A stretch of DNA of 64,000 bases from Pelodera strongyloides (lineage: Eukaryota; Nematoda; Chromadorea; Rhabditida; Rhabditidae), in NCBI GenBank assembly GCA_036852015.1, contig JAANDG010000018.1, positions 310,001-374,000 on the forward strand, in the 5' to 3' direction. Within the stretch, counting starts at the first letter, position 1, and every line of letters starts with the position of its first letter. Below, in pieces: positions 1 to 12,783 of the stretch. The translations under genes and the position numbers were made by a program. The notes under the pieces are model-generated. The model searched no databases, was not told the origin of the DNA, and worked only from the letters and a program-made list of their open reading frames with translations.

Positions 1-246
1 TCGTTTTCGTATTCGATTATGCCCACTTGTCTGCACGAAGATTGCTTGCATGAAAGAAAAGCCGTTTTTGCGGTGGAAGGGGAGAATGAATCCCTGAAAT
101 AGCTCGGAACACTAAAAGCCGAGCGTTTTTGGAACTCTGGACAGTTTCTAACAAATTTGAGTGGGATGAAGATTTAGAGAACATGATTCTAGAAGGCTTC
201 ATGTAAAGGTAAATGTGGATGTGAACCGGAAATTTCCTAACTTTAG

Positions 247-2743
247 GGCTTCGACTTATGGTTGCAGTCAATGTTTCTGACTATTTGCCGACGACAGAGG
301 CCTCCGGTGTCAGGATTGTTATACACGGTGAGCGCATGCATGGGCCCGTGATGCCAAGTACGCGGAGGAACCTTGCAACCTGTCTAAGTACATATATTTA
401 AAAGATACATTAGTTGCGAATGTTAACTTTCTTTAGGAAAGACTGAGCGCGCATTTCCGGACACATTTGGTTACAGTGCTCCAACGGGTGCGGTGAGCAG
501 TTTCGGAATCTCGATGGTAAGTTTAGTTTAGTAGAATTTCGATTTTTGTTTTCGATTTCGAATTTCGAAAGGGAAGCAGTTTCGGAATTTCGATGGTAAG
601 TCTAGTTTAGTAGAATGGTTCATTCAGTACATTGGTTTAGCTTATTCCGAGAACCAAATTGCAGAAACATTATATTATTAAGTTCAAGCTAATAATGTTT
701 TATGTAAAATTTAGCGCCAAGTGAACCGTATTCCTCTTCCATTGGGTGACTGCGTACATCCGGGATTGATATTTAGGGATTATATCTACCAAGAATACTC
801 ATACACTCCCGAGGTCCGAATTTTTATTAATTTTTTTTTATCTCATCTATCTGCTTATTGTCGCAAATCGTTCAGGTCGTAAAATGTTGAAAGGTATCTA
901 GGGAAGAAAGTAAATCAGAAACACAAACACAATTCTGGATTAGTATAGTGCAAAATGAAATCAATAATTTCAGGGATGCTACAGGTCCAAATACCAGGCA
1001 GCCATTCAAGAGCGTTGCGGATGTGCGGATCCAAGGTTTCCTCGGCTACGAAAAAGAGACGGGTCTTATCTCTTTGAAAACTGTGACACGATGGATGAAG
1101 AGCAAAGTAAGAAATATGAAAATATCATTACTGTTGACACTTATTAACAAATCCATATCGTTATAAATATGCTTATACCCTAAAATATAATTAGTCATTA
1201 TTTAGGATTATGCATCTTGAAAGCGAGTTGGAGGTGGCAGAGAGAAGCTGATAAAAAGAATCGAAGGCAACAACATCATGCATGCAGGTTTGGTTTTAAA
1301 AAAATATTTCACTTATACATATAAGCGCCATGAAGTTGCAGCTTTTACCACTTAAAAAACTCCAACCTGCTTAAAAAACATTGAAAACATTTCGAAAAAA
1401 AGTTACTTCTCTAATAGTAAGTCTCAAACAAGCTTTTGGAATACACGTTCCCATTTAAATATTGTTAGGCATTCGTGTCGAGAAGACGTCTTTTCAACAA
1501 CATATTCTGCGGCCAAGTGGCCAAGTTCGGATATTAACGTGGATTGCGAAGGATTGGGAAAGGACGATTGTATGCGGCACTACAGGTGAGTGTTTTTGTT
1601 TATAGTCATTTTATCGACCACTGTCTTAATTCGTACCATTTGTAACAACTGTTTAGTGACAACGCTGCCATGTTGGAAATATACTTCGAGCAACTCAGCT
1701 ACGAAGTACTGAGGGAAAGCGAGTCTTATTTGGTGGGTGTTTTGAAGTAATATGTTAGGTTTTTCTTTTATTAAAGGTTTTTTCTTTCGATAGTTTTTTT
1801 TTTTTTTTTTTTTTTTTACCATGTTACACACAATGTTTTTTTTCAGATTGTGAACCTTATTTCCGATATTGGTGGGCAAGCAGGATTATGGCTAGGTTTG
1901 GAAATTTACCCTTTCTTTCCATCTTGTGTGGTTTTCGACGGATTAGTTACTAGCTGTTGTCCAACAAGAGAGTCTCTATCAGAGATTGTTTGAAAAGGGT
2001 TTCAAACAAGTGTTTAAATTTAGATCGTGCAACTATTCTTCTCGTAGAGGTAGTTCTAGGATTGTTATTAACAGGGCATCAAGAAATGTTTGGAAACATT
2101 CATTTGTCCATAGAACTTCCCTTATGATTGAACAAAACGTTACAAACTCCTTTTGATTTGCTTCGAATTTGCGTGTTGTGGCATATACTACCACTCTATT
2201 ATGTTTTATTGATTTATTATGTGTATTTTATAACACAAACTGCACGTTACATTGCTTTCTTTGATTGTCTTTGTGCGTAATAAATTATTATTATAATTAT
2301 TATTAAGTTGTGACAAACATCTTTCTAGGTGCGAGCGTTCTAACACTGCTTGAAGTGATATTTCTTCTGGTGAAAATGGCCACGGTTTGTTGTCGTCGAT
2401 GTGAATCAAACAGTAAGTCTTCCTTCTTTAGCTCCCGTTTTCAAAGGAAGACATGGAGCAATTATTCATTCATATGTAAAAAAAAACACAGCATCTTTTG
2501 TGTAGATAATAAGACTTCGTTTTTGAACAGGGGCTCGTTCTCAGGTTTGTCTCAGTTTGCTTTCAATTGCACATGCGATTTTAAAGGACGCATTTGGCAT
2601 AGCTTGCTCGTATTTACTATTATTAATAATAGCCTACCGTTTTTTTTACAGATCCGCAAGTCGAACATAAACGCCGCGAATATCAGACTCGCGGAAGGAT
2701 GCGGAAGCGCAAACGGAATAGAAGCGAGAATTACTACGACTGA
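247..2743 (+). CDS. DEG/ENaC (degenerin) channel subunit, 3' part of gene
   Basis: Subunit of an amiloride-sensitive-type cation channel of the degenerin/ENaC family, a plasma-membrane protein with two transmembrane helices and a large Cys-rich ectodomain. Exons read: 247-327, 437-516, 715-813, 974-1106, 1206-1287, 1469-1585, 1657-1732, 1847-1895, 2329-2412 and 2652-2743 (TGA). Phases are consistent throughout. Seen: the family signature [16 protein letters not shown] followed by [12 protein letters not shown], the Cys-rich ectodomain ([15 protein letters not shown]), [32 protein letters not shown], then the pre-TM2/TM2 segment [19 protein letters not shown] with the GxS selectivity-filter motif (here GAS), ending in a short basic tail (RKRKRNRS). 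The order matches nematode MEC-4/UNC-8/DEL-1 type degenerins. TM1 and the N-terminus were not found; bases 1-246 show no convincing upstream exon, so the 5' end is probably left of the window. The donor after 813 (GTCCGA) is weak. Subgroup assignment is from memory of conserved motifs. Confidence 0.9.
497..616 (+). repeat. Duplicated exon-end/splice-donor cassette in degenerin intron
   Basis: The segment covering the last codons of the degenerin exon plus its donor (about 497-537, AGCAGTTTCGGAATCTCG then ATGGTAAG and TTTAGTAGAAT) recurs at about 575-616 with two or three changes, including a second intact GGTAAG donor. The copy lies inside the intron about 78 bases downstream. Between the copies is a TTTCGATTT-rich spacer. 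Confidence 0.75.
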
Positions 2744-2866
2744 AAAAGTGTAAACTTGTTTTAGTGCATCAGCTGTTGTAACTAACATGACCGGCTCTCG
2801 AAACAAGAGTACGTGTTGTACATTTGAAAAAAATTGTGAGGGCTTCAAATATGTAACTAAATTACT

Positions 2867-2872
2867 AATAAA
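2867..2872 (+). terminator. Polyadenylation signal for degenerin gene
   Basis: AATAAA lies 124 bases after the degenerin stop codon. It is the first canonical hexamer downstream, so the inferred 3'UTR is about 130-150 nt. Confidence 0.5.
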
Positions 2873-5800
2873 TTGGACTAATCGTTAAATCTATACAGAA
2901 AGGCTGACATGAAAAATTTACGTGAAATGATAGGACATGCTTCAGAATACGACATTTCGTGCCTAAATATGTTTCTGCGTTAGATGTTTGCTTAGAACAA
3001 TTTTTAAATAACATGTACAGGAGTAGGAACAAGTGGACGTTTGAGAACGTTTTTTTTTATTTGTACTTGTTTGATTGTTATTCGTTCGGTGATTTTTTTT
3101 CATCTGATAATTCGGGTCAGTATTCGATCTTGTTCTATTTTCTCATAGTTTACTCTATTTGGTCGAATATTAGTGTTTTACTTCGTTAATGATCACGCTT
3201 CTCATATTGGGAAGTTACTTTGGCGTTTGAAAATAAATTTATTAAGTTCTTTTTTGAAACCGCAAGGATGCAACGATAATAATGATTCAATAATGATTGT
3301 TTCGTATGAGTGTAAAAAACTATACCGCTGTCCGTGGTTGTCATCCGTAAGTCTGACTGGTGAGCCGTGTTGCTCAGTTAGTGTCACTCAAGTGCTCAAG
3401 ATCTGTTAGATTCGACCGAAAGGTGTCCATAATAATGGGCGTGCATGGAGTGACAACTGTCTTTGCACTTACAAACGCACTAAGGGAGAAAAAATCTGTG
3501 ATCAACACTAGTATTCCAAGCTTTTTGTTATTAGTATTTCCAGTTTTATTGCTGGACACAAAATAGGTTCTTTAACAAGTCGTAACTACACTTACTTAGA
3601 TATTATGCGCGCCAGTTTCAAAAGTTTTGAAACATTTTTGGCTGGTGTTTCCGGTGTCGACTAGAGTAAAACATCTTCAAGTTTAAAGTTTAAGGTGCTC
3701 TTAATAAAACAATACGTTATCTCGTTACCTCGGTCTTTAACGCGTTTCCATAAATCGTGAGCCGCTCTTGATAAAAACAACATGCTGGCGTCGACTTCAA
3801 ATGATGCGCTCCAATTACTTCGATGAATGTAATTAATCTGTGACAATTATCGTGTGATTGGGAGAAGGGTGTATCTTTTGTGTGACGTACTCTTTGAGTG
3901 ACTGGGGCTGACGACTTTAGCTGGCGCCAGCTGAGCTTTTCCGGGCTCTTTCTCCCGCAAAGTGATCAAAAACTTGCTTCAACTGTCAGTGGACACAGTT
4001 ATTCATTGACAATACGGCATTATTTTGTATATCTATCATTCTACTCTTTATATTATATTGTGGTCATTTTGTGGTCATTTTTCAAGTATTTTGTGGTCAT
4101 TTTTCCACCCAATATGGGAACAACTAATTGTTAATATTACTTTGTTTTTCTTCACAGAGCCTCTTTAATTTTCTGCATACGATGTTTCCTTTTTACTTTG
4201 ATGCGTCAGGGGCTTCTGATTTCTGAGCGATAATTCGATAATTTTGATTGATAGCTTTGAGTTTGTGCCTTCAGAACACCGTTTACTAACAAACTATTAG
4301 TTCCATTATCTAATAAGTATTTTAGAACGAGTTATGGTGCACTGATATTTTTGGGTATTTGATGTGTGCCTTTAAAACCGACCGTGGGAAAGTCTTATAG
4401 TGGTCATAAATTAGAATTAGATACTTTAAACTACTATCACTGCCAATTTTTCAATTGACAAGCACCCCCTCCCCCATGTGGTTGTGTTCCTGTTCCCTGG
4501 CATGTTGATCGCAAAGCTACTTACCCGATTTTAACCTGAGTTACCTGCTCTGTTTATCAAGTGTCAATATCGCAAGGATACCCCCTCCCACTTGCCCCAT
4601 GCTAAAGCACGGAATTACTGTTGTTGGCAAGGAACTACTGTTACATTAAAAACGATTACTGTTACTTTTCCTTTATAATTCACGAAGGCCAATGAAGATC
4701 ACACTATCGAAAAAGTGGGAATTCCCCTGTGAAGGTACTGGTGTCGTCCGCTTCTTTCGTTTCCCTCTTTATTCTAATAGTAATTATATATAATGCCAAA
4801 ATACGTTTGTAGAACCCGCCCAAAAATATTTGATGATTCTCGCAGTTCGTTTGAGAGGCTCTTTGTTAAGAGATCGTCTTAAGTTAATTAAGTCTTCTCT
4901 TTTATTCCTCGCATCGTCGTATCAAGATTTAGACATTTCTAAGCATTCGATTTTGAGTATTGGCCCAAATAAAGGCCGCTAAAAGGAAATTCGAACGGCA
5001 AGTGAATTTTTGAAGACAAAAATTGTTCGCGCATTCCTGGGAGAATTGATTTACCCAAATGACCTGGTGGACACCTGTAATCTTTTTCCAGATGATAGTT
5101 CTTGTTTGCTCATACGGCTCCTCATCAACTACACGCTTTCTCCGCACTCTCTGTCTGATTCGTCCCAGTGTTCAGTGTAACCCTAATTTACTTTTCTCAT
5201 TTCCTAGCCAGGCGAGGCCATTGTTCCTCCTTTCCCTTTCTTTCTTCACTTTCTGCTTAGAGTTATTTTGCCTCAGGAACCAAAGGCAATCCTTGAACCT
5301 TCAATCGATGTCCTGAAGTGCATTGTACTTCATCATTTATGTAATTACTATATGTTGAGTCACAGCACCAGGCATCTGACCATCATAACTGAAGCCGTTT
5401 CTTTTTCGCCATGTTGAGCCATAAAATTCATTCGGTAACGATTTGGGAAAACAGAAGAAAGAAAACCCGAATTCTGACAACTTAGATCCATTGCATAGTT
5501 CAAATGAAAATCAGCTGTTTGCTGTTTTTGTTAGGACACTGAGGAAAATGGTAATTTATCAGTGGAAACACTTCTTTGTCAAGCCGACAAAGCGTGATTG
5601 AGATAGAGAGAGAGATTGACAGTGAAAGAAAGAGATGGAGAAAAAGGAAGAGATCGAGTTATAGGCAGGGAGAAGAGGAATTTCAGATATAAGAAGTGTA
5701 GAGGGATACAGAATACATGATAGAGGGAGAAATGACAGCTAAATGTATACACGTCTACCTCTTACCCCAAACAACAAATCATCCCTCCTTGATTACAAGA

Positions 5801-8004
5801 CCCACATGAACACCTGTTGAGTCAATCATGATCTGTATCCTTTCACTGTAAATGTTCCCGACCTTATCTTAGTTCCACCATTTGTGTCATCGTTAGAGGA
5901 TCCATATCTGCATTGGTGCAAAAGAAGTCAGTGTTCCTTTATTTATCACTTGTATTTCTTAAACCTTGATGTAAACAAAGTTGATTTCTGGTACGTGAAA
6001 TGCGACAACGCACATCCGCCCACTTGATTGCATTGTTTGCCCTCTCATTTCGGTAAATTTGTGTAAAACAGCTTCATTTCATGTTTACAATGAAATGTCT
6101 TGAAATCGTAACTTTCCTGTAGCTGGCTTGGATCACCTCTGCTTCTCGAACCAACATTTCATTCGTCGTATTATGCCGTCAACAAAATCAATCATAAAAC
6201 AAAGCACGTTAGTTTTGGTCTCTTTAGCTGGATATTAGCTGGCTTCAATATCTATTAAACATATATATGTTATTGACGACAAGAGTGCCTGGCATGCACA
6301 ATTTGTAACAGGCGTATTAAATATCGCTATTGTTATCCACACATCTACAACGTAATGTTTGTTAGCTTATTCAAATCATTCCCATTAATAAACTGGTATG
6401 AGAAAGACCATATACAATACATGGAAATATTCATTCCCAAATAGGCTGAACGAAAATGCCTTATAACACTGCGAGAATGGATTAGCTTCGGTAAAGTGAA
6501 TAAACAGTAAAACGATTTAAAACATTAATCTCTAGAAGCAATATCTATTTGTAAATGTCATCCATTAATCAAGATTTTACTTTAATTTCTGCTTACGACA
6601 GATTTTTATTAAGCTTAAAGAAAATAGGGGTAAAATTTGCAGCTCTCTCTAGAGCAGTTTTTTTTTCAACCATATGTGTGAATGGCAGCTAACTACTGCG
6701 TACTCTGCTTGCTTCAACTCAACGACATTTTTCGTTGTTGGTTTTCTCTCAAAATAAAATGCCTATATTGAACAGAAGTTTGAACTACATGCTCCAAGTA
6801 TGGACCCGAGAAAGGTACGGCCCATTTTGCAAATATATTTATATAGTGGATGTAAGTTAGAATTTCCATTTCCATTTAGTATACCCTAGAGTCGTTTTGG
6901 GACACTAAATTCGAAATTAGGAGCGTTTCCTTTGAGTGGAAAAAGTACTAAAATGATTGTGCAGCCCAGAAAGCTCCAAAGCGTCATTAACGTGAAACGG
7001 CGGCGGGCGCTTCAAAGAAGTTTTGGGTCTTTTCGACTAAAAGCACAAAGTTTTTCCTTTCAAATAAGCACCAGCATAATATCCCTCACCGTGAATAGCC
7101 TATATGAGATAATAATTGTAATTTATTCTGCTGTTATTTATTTTCCTCAGGTTTAGCCAGAAACTGACAACGCTTGATTTTTCATTTGTGGATTGGATTA
7201 CTATCGTACTGAATAATAGATGTGCAAGAAAAAACGGCTCAACTAGCTATTCTTCATGAAAAATTCTCATACTCTATATTATAGTTAATAAGCAACGCGT
7301 GTTATTATTGTTTATGGTCAAAGAGCGAACCACTAAAATTGTGCTTCCTGTGAATTTTGCAATATCTATCTAATTATAGGATTAATTTTCTCGCACCACT
7401 ACCTTCAATTAGCCGTTTCAGGTTTCCTGTTGTTTTTTCTTTCTTTTTATGAGTTTACTGTATACTGTAAAATATTTCAATAATGGGTACTTAACTTCAA
7501 ATTGTGCATAAAACTTAACAAGTTTCAATTGGTCTCTTGCAAATGCCATTCACATAATTGAAACGCTAAAAGTGCATAAAATTCGGTGCTCACGCTTATC
7601 AGAGTTTCTAGATAAGGAATGGTCCATTGCAGCTCCTCCCAGCATAAGGTTCCGCAAATATTCCCTCATATACAACTTGCATATTTGACAAATTTGTTTA
7701 TTTCGTGTAATAAAACCGACACTGATCGATACTGCTCCGCCTTGTTGCCGTGTAGGTGTTCCTGTAAAACAGACAATAGAATGCTTTCCTTTTTACTATT
7801 CTTACATACAGTTCACAGTAGAAACTTTGACGTTCACAGTCCGGAAGTTGCTGCCTATGCTAAGATGCTGCCTACGCTATGCAATTTTCTCTTATTATTC
7901 TGTTTTGTTGATTAGACCAACGCTAAGGCAGATGTTTCAAGCAGCACTTCTTGAGTGTAGTGCCGTTCTAATGTAGAACAAACATGGCGGATTAGAAATA
8001 AGAA

Positions 8005-8005
<1 letters not shown>

Positions 8006-8045
<40 letters not shown>

Positions 8046-8085
8046 AGATAGAGAAGAGAGAAGAGAGAAAGAGGGAGAGGAGGGG
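8006..8085. repeat. (AG)n microsatellite
   Basis: About 40 bases of pure AG dinucleotide run into an imperfect AG/AAG/GGA purine tract. This also explains the Ser-Leu repeat frames on the minus strand here. Confidence 0.95.
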
Positions 8086-11000
8086 AAGAAGGAATGCAAA
8101 AATTCTCCGCAAAAAAATTGCCTTCGTCGTATATACAATTCACTATGCGATGCATATTTCAACTTCCACCCATGAATATTCTTTTCTTGTTTGTATGGAC
8201 TGGTGCTTTCTCTTGTGATTATACAAAGTCGCTCTTTAATGAAGAATCACTTTTAAGAGCCTACCTAGGACTTTCGTATAGTGACGGAAGCGGCCTTGAC
8301 TTTTATGGGATAAAACATACATCCTAGAATGGGATCAGCACAGACGCTCATACTTCACTATCATATTCTTCTCTGAATCTCTGAATCTCTTCATTTCAAG
8401 GTTCCTTCTCCTTCCATATACCTGAGTTATCCCCCTGTTAGTCTGTCTGCGTCTCGGCCGTTAACCTGTCTACTGCCTATCAACACTTTTATGGCTCCCT
8501 TCAGTAGGTAGAATGCATAAGGTGGTCACCTGCTTATTATCGAATTATGCATAACACTGTTTAGATATATTGTTATGTGGGGATCCTTGAGGAATTATGT
8601 TCTTTCTATACGGTTGTTTGTCTAGTTGTTTTCATTAATTTGCTCCTTTCAGACACTTTCCTTTGCGTAAAACCTGTGAAATTAATGCTCTAGATTTATC
8701 CAACAAGGCGGTTTCCGAATGAAAAACTCGTTTGTTCGACAAAAGGAAAACCGAGGGACTATATCTGAAAATATAAAGAGAATGATCATGCTGGCCGTTA
8801 GGAGAACTCGGATTTCTCGGAAAGGAAATAACCTGCTATGACCTGATCCAATCCCTCATTCCCCCACATAGAATGCTGATTTCGACTTTGTTTTAAAAAG
8901 GAACGTTCAATTGATTACTAATTTTACTTCATCAAGCCTTTTTTTTGCTAATGATAATGTTCGTATTATCTGTCAAACATATGTCCAAATTAGCGCAATA
9001 TATAAACTACATTTTAATATCATATGCTACAGAGCGTAGTCATGCAGAATTGTAAATTGCTTTTTCTATTACTTTTTTACGTTGCGTAACATGTAACGGA
9101 TACTTATCGCTTGATTCTACTCATAACCCCGAGAATTTTTATCAGAGTGGCTACTCCCAAGATGTTTAAGTCTGACCCCCCATAATTGAAACTTTCGAAA
9201 TAATATATTGCGCAAAATAACTTTTCTTTTCTTCACAATCGAAGTTTTCGTTCACTTTTCTCAATTTTGCGTCGCTGGACGAAATTATGCCTTTACATTG
9301 TCAATGTTTGAAATCCCGCTTTGAGTAACACGGCAATTCCAGAATTGTACTTCTTTTTTTGAGCCAGTTGTGTTTTGCGTGTGTGTCTACTGCCTACTTG
9401 ATTGCATAGCCATTTATCATGAAACATAATTAGTCCTGTGCCGCAATATGTCACTGAAAAAGTTTCCGTTTTTTTCCTACGCAAGGCCACATGTATCCCT
9501 TTTTCCTTGTGAAGCATGTAGTAAACGGCACTCACAATCAGTGTGACCCGTATTTTTGTTCGATTTGAGTGTGTTGTTTCTCATTTATTTGAAAAAATAT
9601 GAACCGACTTCATCATATATTTATCGGCACAACTATATATTCTTATGGAATTCTGGAGCCAGGTTGAGAATGAAAGTGATATTGTTGGTATTCCCATTCT
9701 ATAATTAGTACGACTTTGCAGGTGCCAAAGCCGATTCGGTATACGATGCTTACGACCAGCTAATTTCCTGAATTGCCCCATTACCCGTGTATTATGATAT
9801 ACCAAATACACTCACAAGCCGCGTTTTAGCTAATTACAATGCCGAGTGGTCAACAGCATTGTCTATGTGCCTAAAATATAAGTACCGGTTCCGGAACTTA
9901 ACTAAATTAAATTAGACCACCTACATTCAGTGGCATCTCTAATTTTATCGATCGTATAAGCAAGCACAAATGTTTGTTTCCTCGGTACCGCTAGGGTGTG
10001 GCTCGTTCATATCGTAACTTGTTTGCATAACAGCTCTCGAAGGTTTCACCTCGACCCCGGGCTTCACGGTACCATTTGTCTAAAGAGTATCTATGTTCCT
10101 AGCACCTGTTCAATTCCGCTTATCTCAGTCGTATTTTATCCCGCATGAAATTTCAATCTCACTTCCAAGGGGGGATAAAATCTTGGATACCCATTAATTA
10201 AGAGCGTACGCGCAGTGATGGTGCTCTATGACTCGCTGTTCAGCAAAATGATCCCAGATCAGCACCCCTGAGTGACTGAGCAGAACAACGCCCTCGAAAA
10301 GAATGGCTTGTCACATTGGTTTAGTACGACAATTTTCATTTTTTCTCATACTTATATCCAGTTTACGTACACTATCGATTGTTAGGAAATTTCTCCTGGA
10401 ACGCATAAAATTTTCCATTTCGGCTAGTTGGTTATGCGCTGCTTCCTGCTCAAATTTCACACATACATTTAGTTAGGGAATAAAGAGGCAACTAGGAATC
10501 AGATAGACTCAAGGGACGAACTTCTGCTTTGATCATTTATGTCTTAAGAATGAAACTCATATGTTAAGATTGAGTGGCATTTTGTCCAGTTCTCAAATTC
10601 ACTGCTTGGTGAACGCATATGTTATCTAGTATATAGATACTAGGTTCATGTGTGCAATGGCAAAAGCAAATTATCGACAAACACAATTTTGCATTTCCCA
10701 TGGTTTATCCGTCGTGACCATTTATCACGATTAGCCATACAATCACAGCCTCCTTGAAATTAGTCGGAACCACTAGTGTAGATTATGTGCCCGACCTGCA
10801 TATTATCGACAATCACGCATTACGAAGGTTTTTTCTTGACTATGTTCTTTCCTTGCACTTTTCCTGACACGCATGACATTACGATGCCAGTCATCTAGCT
10901 TTATGGTATTTAGCTAAGGAACTTTTCTTTAATCATGGAAAGCTATTCTGGTTTTATTGAATATGCCCAGAAGATGCCCAGTTTCAGAAACACATAGATT

Positions 11001-12721
11001 TTTTCTGATTGAAAAGAGAGTATTAGCTCAAGTTAACAATTGCAATGCATATTAAGCACCAACTCTGTTCTAGTGGATATGGAAGGGCCAAGAATTACAA
11101 GCGGCCACACATATTAGTTTTACTCAAATCTGATATGATGGCCTTCATGATTCATAGCTACATAAATGCTCATCTCAGTGCGTCTAACTGCGGTTTATAA
11201 TTAATTAAAAAAGCAACTGTCTGGAATTAACGCACTCCTATTAATATAGCTTTGTCGTGATTAAAATGTAATCGCTACATTTGAATAAGTTGATCTCAGC
11301 TAGTCTCACTGTAAGCTCATTAATTTCTCGCACCGTAGTCCATTGATGAGCAGGTTGTCGTTACATAATATTGTAGTTGGCCAATTATATTTGTGCCCCG
11401 GGAGGTTGGCAGGTGGCGCATCCCTTCGGGTGCCAGGTGTGTCCCTTTAGGACATACGGTACAAACACTGTAAATGAATGCACAGTATACGACTTCTGTT
11501 CGTGGTTCGCTCGGATCTGGCGCACACCAATCCAACTGATAACATCTACAACCCCAAACAATTCTTATCACCACCATTAACGATTGATTGTGGTGTATCT
11601 AAGAGTACCTCCGTATACCACGAAATATTTAGGGTTATTGGTTTATCCTTTTTGTCGATGCAAGCATTGTTAACTCAAGAATTTAAATGACTTGTTTATA
11701 AACTTATAGATGACGGATTGCGTAAGAAGATCTGAGGTCTAGTAAGTAGCGTTGGTCGGTAAACGTCGTTTATCAGTGGCGGTATGCTGTGACCGTTGCC
11801 CTCTAGCGCTTGCCCGAGGCAGCCGACCCCACACCGACGGGGTCACCGCTAAGCAATCACTTGATGCGACCCCCCTGTACTTGACTACTGGCACATATGA
11901 CGAATCGATTGACAAAACTTATCTAAACCATTTTGAACGTCTTATGCCCTCGTTTTTGAGAACTTATGATGATGTGGAACTCTCTCTCTCTCTTTCTCTC
12001 TGTCATAATTTTGTCATCATTGTTGTCATATTTGCAACTGGTTGTTCCACGGTTCTAGTACGCCTTTCTTTGTTAATATTACTAATGGTAAGTACTCATT
12101 TTTTCAACAAATGTATGAAAACATCGATGTTTCACCATGCTAACCAAAGACGTTTAGTAGTGTGCTCACCTCACGAGAAGTATTATATAGCTTAAATACT
12201 GTTATATGCATTATTTTCACTTACCCTGAGCTGGGCATCATTGATTACAATGGTATTTTTTGTATGCGTGTCTCTCGGCGATCGCATGACTCAGGCTGAT
12301 TGATAACATATACTTCTGCGTTCTTCATTTGACTCCATATTATTGCGATAAAAGTGCACCATCAATTATTTTACTCTCTCAACTCAAATCCTTTCATTGA
12401 GATCCGGTATCTCTGACTCGAAAAAGGATACACATGTTTTTTTAACTTTGTATACCATCGAGTCTCTCTGTAATTATAAATTCTTAATTGTAAATTACAC
12501 AAGTCTTCTATATGGTGAAATATCCTATCACTAAAGCTGATTGATTGACACCCCATAAAATGGCTTATTGCTTCTCAATTGTTCTGCCAATCTTCCCGGT
12601 CAGTTATGGTAGGGAACGCTTTAACTTGTGAGCTTTGACCGTTCGGTTTTTCCCGTTTTAGTAGTCAATCACTCATCTTATTCCTCAGTTTCGTATTAAA
12701 TTATTTTTATGTTAAAACTTG

Positions 12722-12783
<62 letters not shown>
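12722..12783. repeat. (ATT)n microsatellite
   Basis: An uninterrupted trinucleotide tract of about 20 ATT units. Confidence 0.97.

Noticed and set aside
1..246. Upstream degenerin exon within the first 246 bases
   Set aside because: Possible donors near 203-209 leave introns of about 40 nt, but every phase-compatible frame meets a stop nearby and none resembles the family sequence before the YG-L-R-L segment.
1580..1879. Lys-rich minus-strand frame in the degenerin gene
   Set aside because: It is antisense to a poly-T tract in an intron and to degenerin exons.
4929..5165. Minus-strand frame with RKRVVDEEPYEQTRTIIWKK
   Set aside because: Coding-like over about 35 residues, but the putative acceptor (TTAG before GGTTAC) does not lead into this frame without a stop, and no partner exon was found.
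7912..8155. Minus-strand frames with long Leu-Ser repeats
   Set aside because: They are translations of the (AG)n microsatellite.
11752..12195. 147-codon plus-strand frame
   Set aside because: It spans a GC-rich island and a CT-rich repeat (giving a Leu-Ser run). Composition explains the lack of stops, and no protein motif is visible.
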